From positions 1 to 52,292 of the IMG/VR virus record IMGVR_UViG_3300047361_000395: a DNA stretch of 52,292 nt. The stretch is one strand, 5' to 3'. Below, in pieces: positions 1 through 8,700 of the stretch (positions are counted from its first letter, which is position 1; every line of letters starts with the position of its first letter). The position numbers were made by a program, and so were the translations under genes. The DNA is from a virus. The notes under the pieces were generated by a model. The model ran no database searches. It was not told the origin of the DNA and worked only from the letters and a program-made list of their open reading frames with translations.

Positions 1-696
1 ATAGAAAAGTTTTTTGGCAAGAACTTTTTTATTGATAATGCTGGTCTGCCAAGAATATCTAAAGCAGAGATACAGAGGTATAAGGATTGGGCACAAGAAA
101 GACTTTATACCACCTGCTCAGAAGATGGCAAGTTTCCTACATGGAATTGGTTGATGGAAAAGTTTAAAGAGCAAATGTTTATCTATGGGGTAGACATATT
201 TGTGATTGATGCATTTAACAAATTGGATTTCGATAGTAACAAAGATGCAGAATTATCAAGGATTAAAAGAGTTTTAACTCAATTGACAATGTTTGCACAA
301 ATGAACAATGTTATTATATTTTTGATAGCACATCCGACAAAAATGAAGAAGAATGAAGCACAAGTGTATGAAAAACCAACCCTTTATGACATCTCAGGGT
401 CGGCTGACTTTAGAAACCAGGCTCATGATGGGTTTTCTATTTATAGATTTTTCGATCAGGTACAGGAGGGCGATGAATTTATAGAAAAGAATCAGGTTGA
501 ATTTTGCACACATAAAGTAAAAATGAAGTTTCAAGGAGAGATGCAACAAAGAGAATTGTTTAATTATCACATACCATCAGGAAGATATTACACCGGGCAC
601 AATCCTCCATCATTTGTTTTTGATAGAGAGGAACAGGAGCCTGAAAAAAACATGACACCGGAACAGGCGTTTGATGTTGATAAATTACCTTTTTAA
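1..696 (+). CDS. Replicative DNA helicase, C-terminal part (5' end outside window)
   Basis: The reading frame is open from the first base of the window, so the protein starts upstream; the first internal Met codon (151) is not a likely start. The visible part is the C-terminal half of a RecA-fold helicase of the DnaB/Twinkle/T7 gp4 type. There is a Walker B-like strand (VDIFVIDAFNKLD, near codon 60 of the visible part), a sensor strand ending in IAHPTK, and a downstream SGSADFRNQAHDG segment typical of phage and mitochondrial Twinkle-like helicases. It would unwind DNA at the phage replication fork, perhaps together with an N-terminal primase domain that is not visible here. The stop codon overlaps the next start (TAATG), which suggests translational coupling. 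The last ~30 residues are acidic and probably disordered. Family assignment is firm; whether a primase is fused cannot be told. Confidence 0.85.
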   Translation: MEKFFGKNFFIDNAGLPRISKAEIQRYKDWAQERLYTTCSEDGKFPTWNWLMEKFKEQMFIYGVDIFVIDAFNKLDFDSNKDAELSRIKRVLTQLTMFAQMNNVIIFLIAHPTKMKKNEAQVYEKPTLYDISGSADFRNQAHDGFSIYRFFDQVQEGDEFIEKNQVEFCTHKVKMKFQGEMQQRELFNYHIPSGRYYTGHNPPSFVFDREEQEPEKNMTPEQAFDVDKLPF

Positions 697-1544
697 TGAA
701 AAAAATTAATAGTTTATCTGGAGGAAAAACCTCATCGTATATAGCCGCAAACTATCCGGCAGACTATGATGTATTTGCTTTAGTGAGGATAGAACACGAA
801 GAATCTAGATTTCCTGATAAAAAGATAGCACAAGAGGTAGAGGACAGAATACAAGCACCATTTATTGCCACCGCAGAAGATGATATAATTATTTATACAA
901 TGCTTGACTTAGAACAACATATAGGTAGAAAAATATCTTGGGTTACGGGAAAAACATTTGATAAAGTTTTAGACAGTGCGGGCAGTTTACCAAACGTAAC
1001 AAGAAGATATTGTACCACACAGTTAAAATTAGAACCAATATTTGAATGGTGGAGAAAAAAAATAAATACGCCAGTAGAAATGAGGATAGGGTTTAGGGCT
1101 AATGAAACAAGAAGAGCTGCCAACATGAACGATAAACTAAATAAAAATGGATTGTTAGAAATGAAAGCTGTTGTTGGCAAGAGAAAAACTAGAAATAAAT
1201 GGGGTATTATAGAGTGGCAAAAACCATCGTATCCTCTCATAAAAGATGGCATTTATAAAGATAATATTGAAAAGTACTGGAAAAATAAAAACGTTAGGTT
1301 TGCAAGGATAAATAATTGTGTTGGATGCTTTCATCAAAATTTAATATTAGCAAGAAAAAGATTTGAATGGCACCCAAATAAAATGGAGTGGTTTAAATCT
1401 AAAGAAGGAATTAAACATTTAAACGACTGTTGGCGAAACGGAATAGATAAAATTAAGTATGAAGATATTCAGAAATGGAATTTACAGGGAGAGCTTTTTG
1501 AAGACGATTTTAATGAGTGCGATTCTGGGCACTGCGGTTTATAA
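696..1544 (+). CDS. PAPS-reductase-like PP-loop protein (adenine nucleotide alpha-hydrolase fold)
   Basis: This is a 282-residue protein with an N-terminal PP-loop, SGGKTS at residues 8-13, which in this superfamily binds ATP or PAPS pyrophosphate. RRYCT at 103-107 matches the RxCT motif that follows the substrate pocket in phage members of the PAPS reductase family. Two Cys pairs, C208/C211 and C275/C280 at the very C-terminus, look like a four-Cys metal or Fe-S site; with C106 they are the most notable residues. Phage members often sit among replication genes, as here, and some relatives (DndC) act in DNA phosphorothioation, but no Dnd partner is visible in this window. The start overlaps the helicase stop (TAATG). 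A sulfur-transfer or nucleotide-activating reaction is an inference; the exact substrate is unknown. Confidence 0.8.
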   Translation: MKKINSLSGGKTSSYIAANYPADYDVFALVRIEHEESRFPDKKIAQEVEDRIQAPFIATAEDDIIIYTMLDLEQHIGRKISWVTGKTFDKVLDSAGSLPNVTRRYCTTQLKLEPIFEWWRKKINTPVEMRIGFRANETRRAANMNDKLNKNGLLEMKAVVGKRKTRNKWGIIEWQKPSYPLIKDGIYKDNIEKYWKNKNVRFARINNCVGCFHQNLILARKRFEWHPNKMEWFKSKEGIKHLNDCWRNGIDKIKYEDIQKWNLQGELFEDDFNECDSGHCGL

Positions 1545-1552
1545 TTAAAAAT

Positions 1553-1816
1553 ATGGGAAGACCAAAAAAAATAAAAACAGAAGAGTATTTTCCTACTAAA
1601 GAGGACTTTAAAGCTATGTCCTGGTGTCTTGAAAACAGAATTAGATGTTACCCAAAGGTTTGTGGCGATGAGTTCAAGGTTATATTTGAGTATGTGGATA
1701 GCGGAAAAGTTAAAACAATTGAATCTCCTGAATCTTATGATAAACACGCATCTTCTAAGGCAATGTGGAGACTTTATAGGCATCAATATAACAGCCACAA
1801 AAAGCGGACATCTTGA
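1553..1816 (+). CDS. Small hypothetical protein with GRPKK N-terminus
   Basis: The chosen start is ATG 1553, giving 87 residues that begin MGRPKKIK. An earlier in-frame ATG at 1517 lies inside the PP-loop gene and would add only 12 non-polar residues. The GRPKK start resembles an AT-hook and is common in small phage DNA-associated proteins, but one copy is weak evidence. The rest is a mixed alpha/beta, Lys- and Arg-rich sequence with two Cys (WCLENRIRCYPKVCG region) and no motif I recognise. It lies 8 nt after the PP-loop gene in the same operon. Function unknown; DNA binding is only a guess. Confidence 0.6.
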   Translation: MGRPKKIKTEEYFPTKEDFKAMSWCLENRIRCYPKVCGDEFKVIFEYVDSGKVKTIESPESYDKHASSKAMWRLYRHQYNSHKKRTS

Positions 1817-1867
1817 TGGATTTTGGTTTTTATAAAAAAAAGTTATAATTTTAACAAAAAGAATCCT

Positions 1868-2164
1868 ATGAATGATTTTCAAAAACGTTACCAAAAGCTC
1901 AGAGGCGCTAAGTATAGTATATTTGAACTAGATGTTCAGGGGTTTTGTGATAAACTGTTGTCTTATAAGACTATGAAGGATAAAGAAAAAATTGACAACC
2001 TTCTTCAGTTAGATGCTTTTATGTATGTAAACTTGGGATGTGATTCCCTTAAATCTGAAAAGCAAGAAACAAAAAAGAAATCTAGAATTATATACAGGTC
2101 TATTAAAAAATTAGACAACGCTTTTGGTGATCAATGTTTGATTCACCAAGATAAAAGTATATGA
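1868..2164 (+). CDS. Hypothetical protein, helical
   Basis: This is a 98-residue protein from ATG 1868 (MNDFQKRYQKL). An in-frame ATG at 1823 would add 15 residues, but that stretch (VFIKKSYNFNKK) looks like translated AT-rich spacer, so the later start is preferred. The sequence is charged and probably mostly helical, with a Lys-rich stretch before the C-terminus. I recognise no family. Its stop codon overlaps the start of the next small gene (ATGA at 2161-2164), which supports both as real genes in one operon. Confidence 0.55.
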   Translation: MNDFQKRYQKLRGAKYSIFELDVQGFCDKLLSYKTMKDKEKIDNLLQLDAFMYVNLGCDSLKSEKQETKKKSRIIYRSIKKLDNAFGDQCLIHQDKSI

Positions 2165-2337
2165 AAGGGACAAGGCGAAAGTATGTAAAACATGTAGTAA
2201 GAAAACTAATTAAATTGTGTAATGATCTCGAATTTTACCTGCTTTTGCCCGATGCCGAATCTAAAATAGAAGAAACTTTCTTCAACCTAAAGAACATGGT
2301 AGAAAAGACACACAATCAAACAAAATCAAATGATTGA
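2161..2337 (+). CDS. Small basic hypothetical protein
   Basis: This 58-residue ORF starts MKGTRRKYVKHVV and ends NQTKSND. It overlaps the previous stop by ATGA and overlaps the start of the phosphoesterase gene by 8 nt, exactly filling the gap. The N-terminal third is strongly basic (RRKYVKH...RKLIK) and is followed by a helical, acidic-tipped segment. No family recognised. The tight overlaps on both sides are the main reason to call it a gene. Confidence 0.55.
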   Translation: MKGTRRKYVKHVVRKLIKLCNDLEFYLLLPDAESKIEETFFNLKNMVEKTHNQTKSND

Positions 2338-3484
2338 ATTAAATAAACTAGTTGATGAAGGGGTTTCGTTAAGAGAAATAAACGGATACTCTTTTGCTAA
2401 AATAGCTCAGGTTTTACATGAAAAATACAACATAAAAGATGATTCAAGAACTGAGCATCAAACTTCTGAAGCCATAAGAAGGGCTTTTCATAAAAAGAAA
2501 AGAACAGAGGAGCATCCCGCTTTGGCTGGTGCATGTGATGAAAGAGGTATAAATGTTGGGAGTGTAGGTTTAGCTTGGAATAAAGACAAGCATTGGTCCA
2601 TACAGTTTAAACCAAGTAATAATGAGGGACCAACTTTTGATGAAATGCTGAGAGATCATATTCATGACATTAAAAAACACACATTTAATTATGAAAAAAT
2701 TAAGCGACCAAACTATTCTGATGCTTGCTTACTTGTTGTTGATCCTGCTGATATACACATTGGGAAATTGGCATCGAGCTTTGAAACAGGAGAAGAATAT
2801 AATAATCAAATTGCAGTCCAAAGAGTTAAAGATGGAGTAGCTGGAATCATTGAAAAATCTAAATCTTTTAACATAGACAAAATAGTGTTTGTTGCAGGTA
2901 ATGATATCCTCCACATAGACACCCCTAAGAGGACGACTACGGCCGGAACTCCACAAGATACAGACGGAATGTGGTACAACAACTTTTTAGTGGCTAAGAA
3001 GCTCTATATAGACGTTTTAGATGAGCTAGTAAAAATAGCTGATGTTCATGTAATGTACAACCCATCAAATCACGACTATCAAAACGGGTTTTTTTTAGCA
3101 GATGCGATTAAGTCCTGGTATAGAAATTGTAGTCACATAAGCTTTGACACTGATATTTCTCACAGGAAATACTATCAATACGGAAACTCTTTGATAGGCA
3201 CTACTCATGGAGATGGAGCTAAACAACAAGACCTTCCTTTGTTGATGGCTCAGGAATCTAAAGATATGTGGAGCTTAACAAAGCATCGGTATGTTTACAT
3301 CCATCATCTTCACCATAAGGTATCTAAAGATTACATAGGGGTTACAGTAGAGGCCTTAAGGTCTCCTTCGGGAACAGACTCATGGCACCACAGAAATGGA
3401 TATCAACATTCTCCAAAAGCAGTTGAGGCTTTTATACACTCAAAAGAACACGGGCAAGTGGCAAGATTTACCCATTTATTTTAA
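2330..3484 (+). CDS. Calcineurin-like metallophosphoesterase
   Basis: This 384-residue protein carries the ordered metal-binding motifs of the calcineurin-like phosphoesterase family: DIHIG (D141, H143), GND (190-192), NHD (247-249), HGD (293-295) and a late H-rich motif HHLHH (325-329). These supply the two-metal site that cleaves phosphodiester or phosphomonoester bonds. About 130 residues precede the catalytic domain; the first 55 look helical and could hold an HTH-like fold, a layout seen in phage members that act on nucleic acid. It sits in the replication block. A role as a DNA nuclease or repair phosphatase is likely but not shown by the sequence. The family call is secure. Confidence 0.85.
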   Translation: MIELNKLVDEGVSLREINGYSFAKIAQVLHEKYNIKDDSRTEHQTSEAIRRAFHKKKRTEEHPALAGACDERGINVGSVGLAWNKDKHWSIQFKPSNNEGPTFDEMLRDHIHDIKKHTFNYEKIKRPNYSDACLLVVDPADIHIGKLASSFETGEEYNNQIAVQRVKDGVAGIIEKSKSFNIDKIVFVAGNDILHIDTPKRTTTAGTPQDTDGMWYNNFLVAKKLYIDVLDELVKIADVHVMYNPSNHDYQNGFFLADAIKSWYRNCSHISFDTDISHRKYYQYGNSLIGTTHGDGAKQQDLPLLMAQESKDMWSLTKHRYVYIHHLHHKVSKDYIGVTVEALRSPSGTDSWHHRNGYQHSPKAVEAFIHSKEHGQVARFTHLF

Positions 3485-3489
3485 ATTGT

Positions 3490-3816
3490 ATGAAGAAAAC
3501 ATTATTACTCTTATTATTTAGCATAACACTATACTCACAATCTCCCGAAATATACGGTTTATGGTACAATACTGAAGGAGAGTTTGTAAGAATATTTCAG
3601 AATGACACCTTTAATAGATTTACTGTAGAAGCTGGTACAAAGAAAAAAATAACTGTATCTACAGGAACAATAGAGTATGTAGATAAAGAATTGCGTATTG
3701 TAAGAAAAGATACAACAGACACTTACAGCCTTTGTTATTATATAGGCAACGAAACCATGGTTGTGTGTAGGCCGAGGTCGCAACAAGCATGGCTATGGCA
3801 GAAAATAAGCGATTAA
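3490..3816 (+). CDS. Secreted hypothetical protein (signal peptide)
   Basis: This 108-residue protein has a classic Sec signal peptide: MKKT, then a run of Leu/Phe, and a likely cleavage site around YSQS (residues 14-18). The mature part of ~90 residues is rich in beta-strand-prone residues (GLWYNTEGEF, EYVDKELRIV, YSLCYYIG) and could be a small beta-barrel, lipocalin-like in character but not assignable. It begins 6 nt after the phosphoesterase. A periplasmic or envelope protein in an early phage operon may alter the host surface, for example in superinfection exclusion; that is inference. Confidence 0.65.
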   Translation: MKKTLLLLLFSITLYSQSPEIYGLWYNTEGEFVRIFQNDTFNRFTVEAGTKKKITVSTGTIEYVDKELRIVRKDTTDTYSLCYYIGNETMVVCRPRSQQAWLWQKISD

Positions 3817-4169
3817 AAAGAATTTGCAACGTTTGCAAAAAAAGCAAAGAAAGTAAGTACTTTAAACATGAGGGCAAAAAAACATGCTCTAGGTGTGAGT
3901 TTCGTTGGAAAACTTCTTTTATAAGGTTATTAGTACATGACAGAAGGTTAACAGCAAAAGAAAGACTGTCAAGCAGGTTAGGATACATGGGCTCTGCGTT
4001 TATAATGCTTTCCCCTTACATATTAAATTATGGAAATATAGGTGCTATCACATATGTTCTTGGAGGGTTGCTATTAACTCCTCAAGTTTGGATAGCCAAG
4101 CAGTGGAACTTAGTTATAATAAACATAAATTTAATCATTGGCTATATTATATATATGCTAAATACATAG
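3789..4169 (+). CDS. Zinc-ribbon membrane protein
   Basis: This 126-residue protein has two CxxC pairs near the N-terminus (C13/C16 and C33/C36), spaced as in a zinc ribbon, within a Lys-rich cytosolic-type region. Residues ~62-125 hold two or three hydrophobic segments that should span the membrane. The gene overlaps the previous one by 28 nt; a second Met two codons later (MAENK) is an alternative start. The combination suggests a small inner-membrane protein with a metal-binding cytoplasmic head. No specific function is recognised. Confidence 0.65.
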   Translation: MAMAENKRLKRICNVCKKSKESKYFKHEGKKTCSRCEFRWKTSFIRLLVHDRRLTAKERLSSRLGYMGSAFIMLSPYILNYGNIGAITYVLGGLLLTPQVWIAKQWNLVIININLIIGYIIYMLNT

Positions 4170-4176
4170 TAAAAAA

Positions 4177-4398
4177 ATGAAAGAACAAACCTTAATAGAG
4201 ATGTTAAAAGAAGTTAGAGAGTTGAGGGGAATAGTGAGGGCTTTGCTGGGTCAAATTCAAACAATTAAAGACTTAACGAGTGGATCTCTAGAGACATTAA
4301 AACGGATGCCTGGGTATGAAGAGGCTATAGAAAAACTTAAAAAGGACCTGGAGGATCAGGCCAAACAACAACAAGAAGGAGACACTTTAATAAAATAA
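4177..4398 (+). CDS. Small helical (coiled-coil) hypothetical protein
   Basis: This 73-residue protein is almost entirely helix-forming, with heptad-like Leu/Ile spacing from residue 5 to 30 and a Lys/Glu/Gln-rich C-terminal half, fitting a short coiled coil. It starts 7 nt after the zinc-ribbon gene and is followed by a 33-residue ORF after one base. It could be an oligomeric partner of the membrane proteins beside it, but nothing in the sequence names a function. Confidence 0.55.
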   Translation: MKEQTLIEMLKEVRELRGIVRALLGQIQTIKDLTSGSLETLKRMPGYEEAIEKLKKDLEDQAKQQQEGDTLIK

Positions 4399-4399
4399 T

Positions 4400-4501
4400 A
4401 TGGGAACAGCAATGATACAAGGATTTTTATTTTACGCTTTGTGTAGGGTAATAGAAATCGGATTAGTTAAGATATTTAATAAAATCTTGAAAAATGAGTG
4501 A
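4400..4501 (+). CDS. Very small single-span membrane peptide
   Basis: This is a 33-residue ORF, MGTAMIQGFLF to KILKNE, with one hydrophobic stretch (residues ~6-26) containing Arg16 and Glu19 and a basic end. It fills the gap between two better-supported genes, starting 1 nt after one stop and overlapping the next start by 8 nt. The fit to the operon is the main evidence. If real, it is a one-pass membrane peptide of unknown role. Confidence 0.4.
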   Translation: MGTAMIQGFLFYALCRVIEIGLVKIFNKILKNE

Positions 4502-4787
4502 TAGTATAAAGAAATACCACGAGATGCATGAGTTTGATCAACTAACCACACAGCAAGATTTACTAAAAAAAGATTCGGTGGTTGAGAGTATAAAAAATCA
4601 ATTCGACAAAAGAAGCTCTCTAGGAATAAAAAAATATGGAACTACATTAAATGAAAATGAATTATCTTTGACTGAGTGGATGGAGCACCTAAAACAGGAG
4701 CTTATGGATGCCATTCTTTATATAGAAAGGAGCAAAGATGAGATCAGACACAGAGAGAGTGGTCTTCAACAGGAGTCTAAACCCTGA
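4494..4787 (+). CDS. MazG-like / phage NTP-pyrophosphohydrolase-like protein
   Basis: This is a 97-residue helical protein. The central part, RSSLGIKKYGTTL followed by LTEWMEHLKQELMDAILYIE, matches the pattern of a widespread small phage family linked to the all-alpha NTP-pyrophosphohydrolases (MazG/dUTPase-like). In those, E-x(3)-E and D residues on adjacent helices bind Mg. Here EHLKQE and MDA would supply them (residues ~63-72). Such proteins could clear non-canonical nucleotides during replication, fitting the neighbours. Only a single domain is present, shorter than classic MazG, so catalytic competence is uncertain. Its last 50 nt overlap the next gene. Confidence 0.6.
   Translation: MSDSIKKYHEMHEFDQLTTQQDLLKKDSVVESIKNQFDKRSSLGIKKYGTTLNENELSLTEWMEHLKQELMDAILYIERSKDEIRHRESGLQQESKP
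4726..4732 (+). promoter_or_regulatory. Shine-Dalgarno-like site before ATG 4738
   Basis: AAAGGAG stands 5 nt before ATG 4738, inside the MazG-like gene. Clear Shine-Dalgarno sequences are otherwise rare in this window, as expected for Bacteroidota hosts. Here it supports the choice of 4738 as the start of a gene that overlaps its neighbour by 50 nt. The match could be chance. Confidence 0.4.
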
Positions 4788-5196
4788 CGAATATCTTTCA
4801 GCAAGCTTATTTATGATGAGTCTGCTTTTAAAGTATAAAAATGAGGATTATTACTATTACGTTAATGTTGGTAAAGACATGGATATGAATGTAACAACAT
4901 ACACTTCTGAGGAGGTTCAGTGGCAAGCAAACGAACTTATGTGCACAGATCTACAGGCTGTGTTTGCTATTGCTGAATATGATGGTTTTTATGAAGACCT
5001 AACTGAAATTCTCTGGAGAAACGATATAGGAGAATACAACAGGTATGTAGCTCAAACAACAAACACATTAGTAAAAAACGAAGAAATAAAACACTGCATA
5101 GCTAAATCGGAAAAAGACGCTATGTTTTATTTTGATACAATATTAGGAGTTGATGACATCTTAACCATAAGAGAAGATAATGAGGAGATTTTCTAA
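4738..5196 (+). CDS. Hypothetical protein
   Basis: This 152-residue acidic protein begins MRSDTERVVFNRS. It overlaps the preceding gene by 50 nt, but an AAAGGAG sits 5 nt upstream of this ATG, and no good later start exists before the Met-rich SLFMMS region. It has a Tyr-rich YYYYVN stretch and an acidic C-terminus (REDNEEIF). I recognise no domain. It lies directly before the endonuclease (17-nt overlap) in the same operon, so a role in DNA metabolism or its control is possible. Confidence 0.6.
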   Translation: MRSDTERVVFNRSLNPDEYLSASLFMMSLLLKYKNEDYYYYVNVGKDMDMNVTTYTSEEVQWQANELMCTDLQAVFAIAEYDGFYEDLTEILWRNDIGEYNRYVAQTTNTLVKNEEIKHCIAKSEKDAMFYFDTILGVDDILTIREDNEEIF

Positions 5197-5629
5197 AAGA
5201 AAACAAATCACCAGGAGTACCAAAGTAACATATAAAGGACATAAATTCGCTTCCAAGTTAGAGCTATATATGTACAAAGCATTAGAAAGAGAAAAAATAA
5301 AAGTTTTATACGAAGGGGAGACATATGAAGTTGTTAAGGGTTTTAATTTTCCTGCATCAAGTTACGAAAAAACTAAAGGTAAAAAAATTTTACAAGACAA
5401 AGGAAACAAAAAAATTCTGCCCATAAGATACACTCCAGACTTTATAGATGTTAAGAAGCCAAGGAGGTTTATAATAGAGTGTAAGGGAAATCCAAACGAA
5501 GCATTTCCCATCAGGTGGAAATTATTTAAGAAACATTTAGTGGATACAGGCCAAGACCCAGTACTTTTTATGCCTAGAAACCAAAAAGATTGTGAGGTTG
5601 TTGTTGATTTATTAAAAAAGATATTGTAA
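5180..5629 (+). CDS. PD-(D/E)XK endonuclease (DUF1064 / T7 endonuclease I-like)
   Basis: This 149-residue protein shows the restriction-endonuclease-fold signature in order: E28 in ASKLELYMY, D87 in RYTPDF, and E100-x-K102 in IIECKG. Together these form the metal-dependent catalytic core. The pattern is that of DUF1064 and phage Holliday-junction-resolving or debranching endonucleases related to T7 gp3. The N-terminus is very basic (MRRFSKRKQ), suited to DNA binding. As last gene of the rightward block it would cut branched DNA after replication or degrade host DNA. Two terminators follow at once. The fold is confident; the exact substrate is not. Confidence 0.8.
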   Translation: MRRFSKRKQITRSTKVTYKGHKFASKLELYMYKALEREKIKVLYEGETYEVVKGFNFPASSYEKTKGKKILQDKGNKKILPIRYTPDFIDVKKPRRFIIECKGNPNEAFPIRWKLFKKHLVDTGQDPVLFMPRNQKDCEVVVDLLKKIL

Positions 5630-5640
5630 GTTTGAGTGTG

Positions 5641-5672
5641 CTTAGATGTAGGGGTACGTCTAAGCTCTTTTT
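5641..5672 (+). terminator. Rho-independent terminator 1 of the rightward block
   Basis: A 9-bp stem (CTTAGATGT / ACGTCTAAG, one G-T wobble) closes a 6-nt loop and is followed by CTCTTTTT. It begins 12 nt after the endonuclease stop codon and so ends the rightward operon. Confidence 0.75.
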
Positions 5673-5678
5673 GGGGTG

Positions 5679-5712
5679 AAAGGGATCAATTTACTTTGGT
5701 CCCTTTTTATTT
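5679..5712 (+). terminator. Rho-independent terminator 2, tandem with the first
   Basis: The stem AAAGGGATC / GGTCCCTTT (one wobble) with a ~10-nt loop is followed by a T-rich run that continues into the 3' end of the leftward late block (stop at 5707-5709). Read leftward, the same hairpin lacks a T-tract, so it mainly stops rightward transcription. It stands between convergent blocks. Confidence 0.65.
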
Positions 5713-8700
5713 TTTACCCTCTATAATTAATTTTTTGTATTCCCTAAATGCACTTTTACCAAGGCTTCTGCCCATGATTAGCTTAGATAGTTTATTGACC
5801 TCGTTCATTTCTTCTTTGTCTATTTGTTCCCCATATATGGCTCTTAAAATTAATCCTTGAGATTTAGAGTTTTTTTCAAAAACCAAATCAAAATATATTG
5901 AAGAAACGCTAGGAAGCTGTATTTTTCTGAGGGTTTTTCTTTTCATTCTTCTTCGTTCCTCTGGAGAATCAAAGTTTTCGTTTATAAATTTGTTTATTTT
6001 TTCAGGAACAATCTTAGGGTTTCTGTCCTCTATTTTATTTTCTTCTTTGTATTCACTAATCAAATTTTTAACTTTAGATTCTTTTAGATATATCTCTGTA
6101 TTTACATTTTTTATATCTTCCTCTAGCTTTTCTCTTGTTGCATAATCCTTTACTCTTGGATTTGTAGATCTAAACATTCTTCTTGAGCTTGATTTAGCTA
6201 TTCCTTCAAAGAAAGACTTGAACCCTTCTTTTACAGGCTCAACATCAGCCCCTCCTTTATATAGATTAGAAAGGGTCTCAATGCTTGCGTATCCTGCCCC
6301 CACTAGAGGGTTTGTGGATGGGCTCGTAATAAACTTTTCTACAGCCACTTGCATTCTTTTTGGGGACACAACATCTAATCCACCGAACCCAAAGTATTTG
6401 TATATCGTAGCAACATCCTCATCATACAGACCTTCTGCATTTTCGTTTATTAGGGCGTTATCGTTTTTTCTAAATATCTCCTGTCTTCTATAAAGGTCAT
6501 AATTATTTAAAGCAGCAATCGCTGAAACGCCTGGATTATAACCTATGTTGTCAACCAAACTTCCGCTGATAGGAGCTGCAGCTTCAATTGTCTTAGAAAA
6601 ATCATCAAAACTAAAATCTTTTCCAGATTGATACGAATGAATCATTTCTTCTCCTAAGTAAGCTATAGGGGCGATAGTTGGGAGTTTTCTTATTCTTATG
6701 TAATTTATATCTCCATTTTCGTTTTTAGGATTTCTAGGATCTATTAGTAAAAAATAATTTGTTCTTTCATATGGAGTAGTTTCTTCCCTAAGCTTTCTTA
6801 GCACATCGTCTTTTTCCTCATCTTCAAAAAACAAACCTGCCATCAATCCGTTTGCCAAAGGTACGCTTGAAGCTAAAAAAGTTGCCTGTACTACATTTGA
6901 TATGAACCCAAGCCTGTTTTCTGAATAATATTTAAAAGGCCTCCTAAATCCTTGGAAGGTAGCGTTAAGATATGGGGCCACTTTATCTAGATCCTTAACA
7001 AGGCTTCCTCCTTGAGAAAAGTCAATAGTCTCCCTGGCCTCAGCAGCAGAAGAAAATTTAATATCCTCTAAGGCTTGTCCTGTAGGCTCTACTCCATTTT
7101 CTTTTCTATAGTCAGCTATTTTATCTTTCTTTACTTTTAAGTAAACAGAAAGCCTCATAGCTTGTTCTGAGGCCACACCGGCATATGAAAGGAAATCCAC
7201 TACCTTGCTTCCTATTTTTTTTGATCCAACTCTTTTGGATTTTCCTTCTTGAGATAAAAAATCAAAGCCCATTCCGTGTTCTATAGCTTCCTCAAGAGCT
7301 TCTTTAAACTTTCCACTGCCTGTAAGATCTGATTTTATTTTTCCAGCTAAGTTTAGACTAAAATCTCTAGCTAACTTAAACATAGCCACTGGTTTAAACT
7401 TCTCGATCCCCCTGTTATATGCGTCTGTAAAAAACGCTACGTTAACAAAGTCCATCGGAACGTTTGAAACAATAAAGAATGGGTTTGCGCCTGTAGCAAA
7501 AAACCTAATTAATTTTGCCCCTGAAAATGTTCCAGCGATATCAAGAAGCTTTGTATCTCCCCTCAGGTCCAACATTTGTTTAGCGGTAGTTTCATCTACA
7601 TACAACATCGTCCTCTTCCCGTCTTTAAAGAAACCCATAGGAACAAATCCTTTTTCAGCAGCAACCTTGGGGTCTGTTGTCATGTGTTCTTGTATAGTTT
7701 CATTTTGAGCATGCTTTGTATATACATCAAAGAAAGCATTCATAAATTTATTATGAAACGATCTTCTGGCAACAGCAGCAGAATACATTGCTAAGAGTTG
7801 TTTTGAGTCTTTCATAACAGTGTACTCACCCCCATCTTTAAGCGCCATAATATCCTTAGCTGGTATTCCATTTACTCTAAGAAAATCAGCTTCTTCCTTT
7901 TCTGTTAAAGAAGACAGGTCTTTTCCTGATTCTGGAAATATTTTCTCAATAACTCTAAATGGGCTGTAGTTTATGTCTTTGAAATAATCAAACTGAGCTT
8001 TTGTTATTCTTCCAGAATCGTAGAGCCTTTCAAGTAAAGATTTGGTTGATTCAAAGTATGCCTCAGATCTATCAAAAAGCTTGTTGTATTGTTCCTCTCC
8101 TATTCTTTGCTTAAGTTGCTCTAAGGACTCATTAGCAACATCTTCATTTATTGTTTTACCCTCTGTGGTAACCTCATATGGACTGAAGTCTCTTATTTCA
8201 TAAACACCAGTATCTTCATTTTCTTCGTAATAAAAATCAAGTATTTCGTCATCTATATTTTTTGCTTGTTCTGGGGTTATTTCGCTTCCATACTGAGCCT
8301 CATATTCAGCAGACTTTGCTCTTCTTTGTCTTCTGTTTTCATTTATAGATATTATCCTTCTAGCATATATGATGCTATCAAGAGCTTTTGTTTCTACTGA
8401 TTTTAATCCTTTATAAATTTTAGATTCAAATCCTTTAAATATTTGAGAAGCCAAAGCGCCTGACCCAGCTTTTGTTATAAGAAGGTTTAACGCCCTTATT
8501 GATTTTGTATCGCTTATATTTGTTAAAATTCTTTTGAGATCCGCCTGTCTATCTATAAGTTGTCTTTTCAAAACCTTAGGCAATTTACCTGCAAAATCCT
8601 TAGCCCTTTTCAGTAAGCTTGCTTTTTTTAATTTCTTATCAGCAGCATCCATGTGAGTGTCTAGCACATCAATACTCTCGGGCTTTTCACTATCATCAAA

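Noticed and set aside
1629-1835. Rightward 68-residue ORF overlapping the GRPKK protein
   Set aside because: Another frame of a better-supported gene that fits the operon spacing.
5636-5860. Rightward 74-residue ORF after the endonuclease
   Set aside because: It covers both terminators and then runs antisense to the 1842-residue gene.
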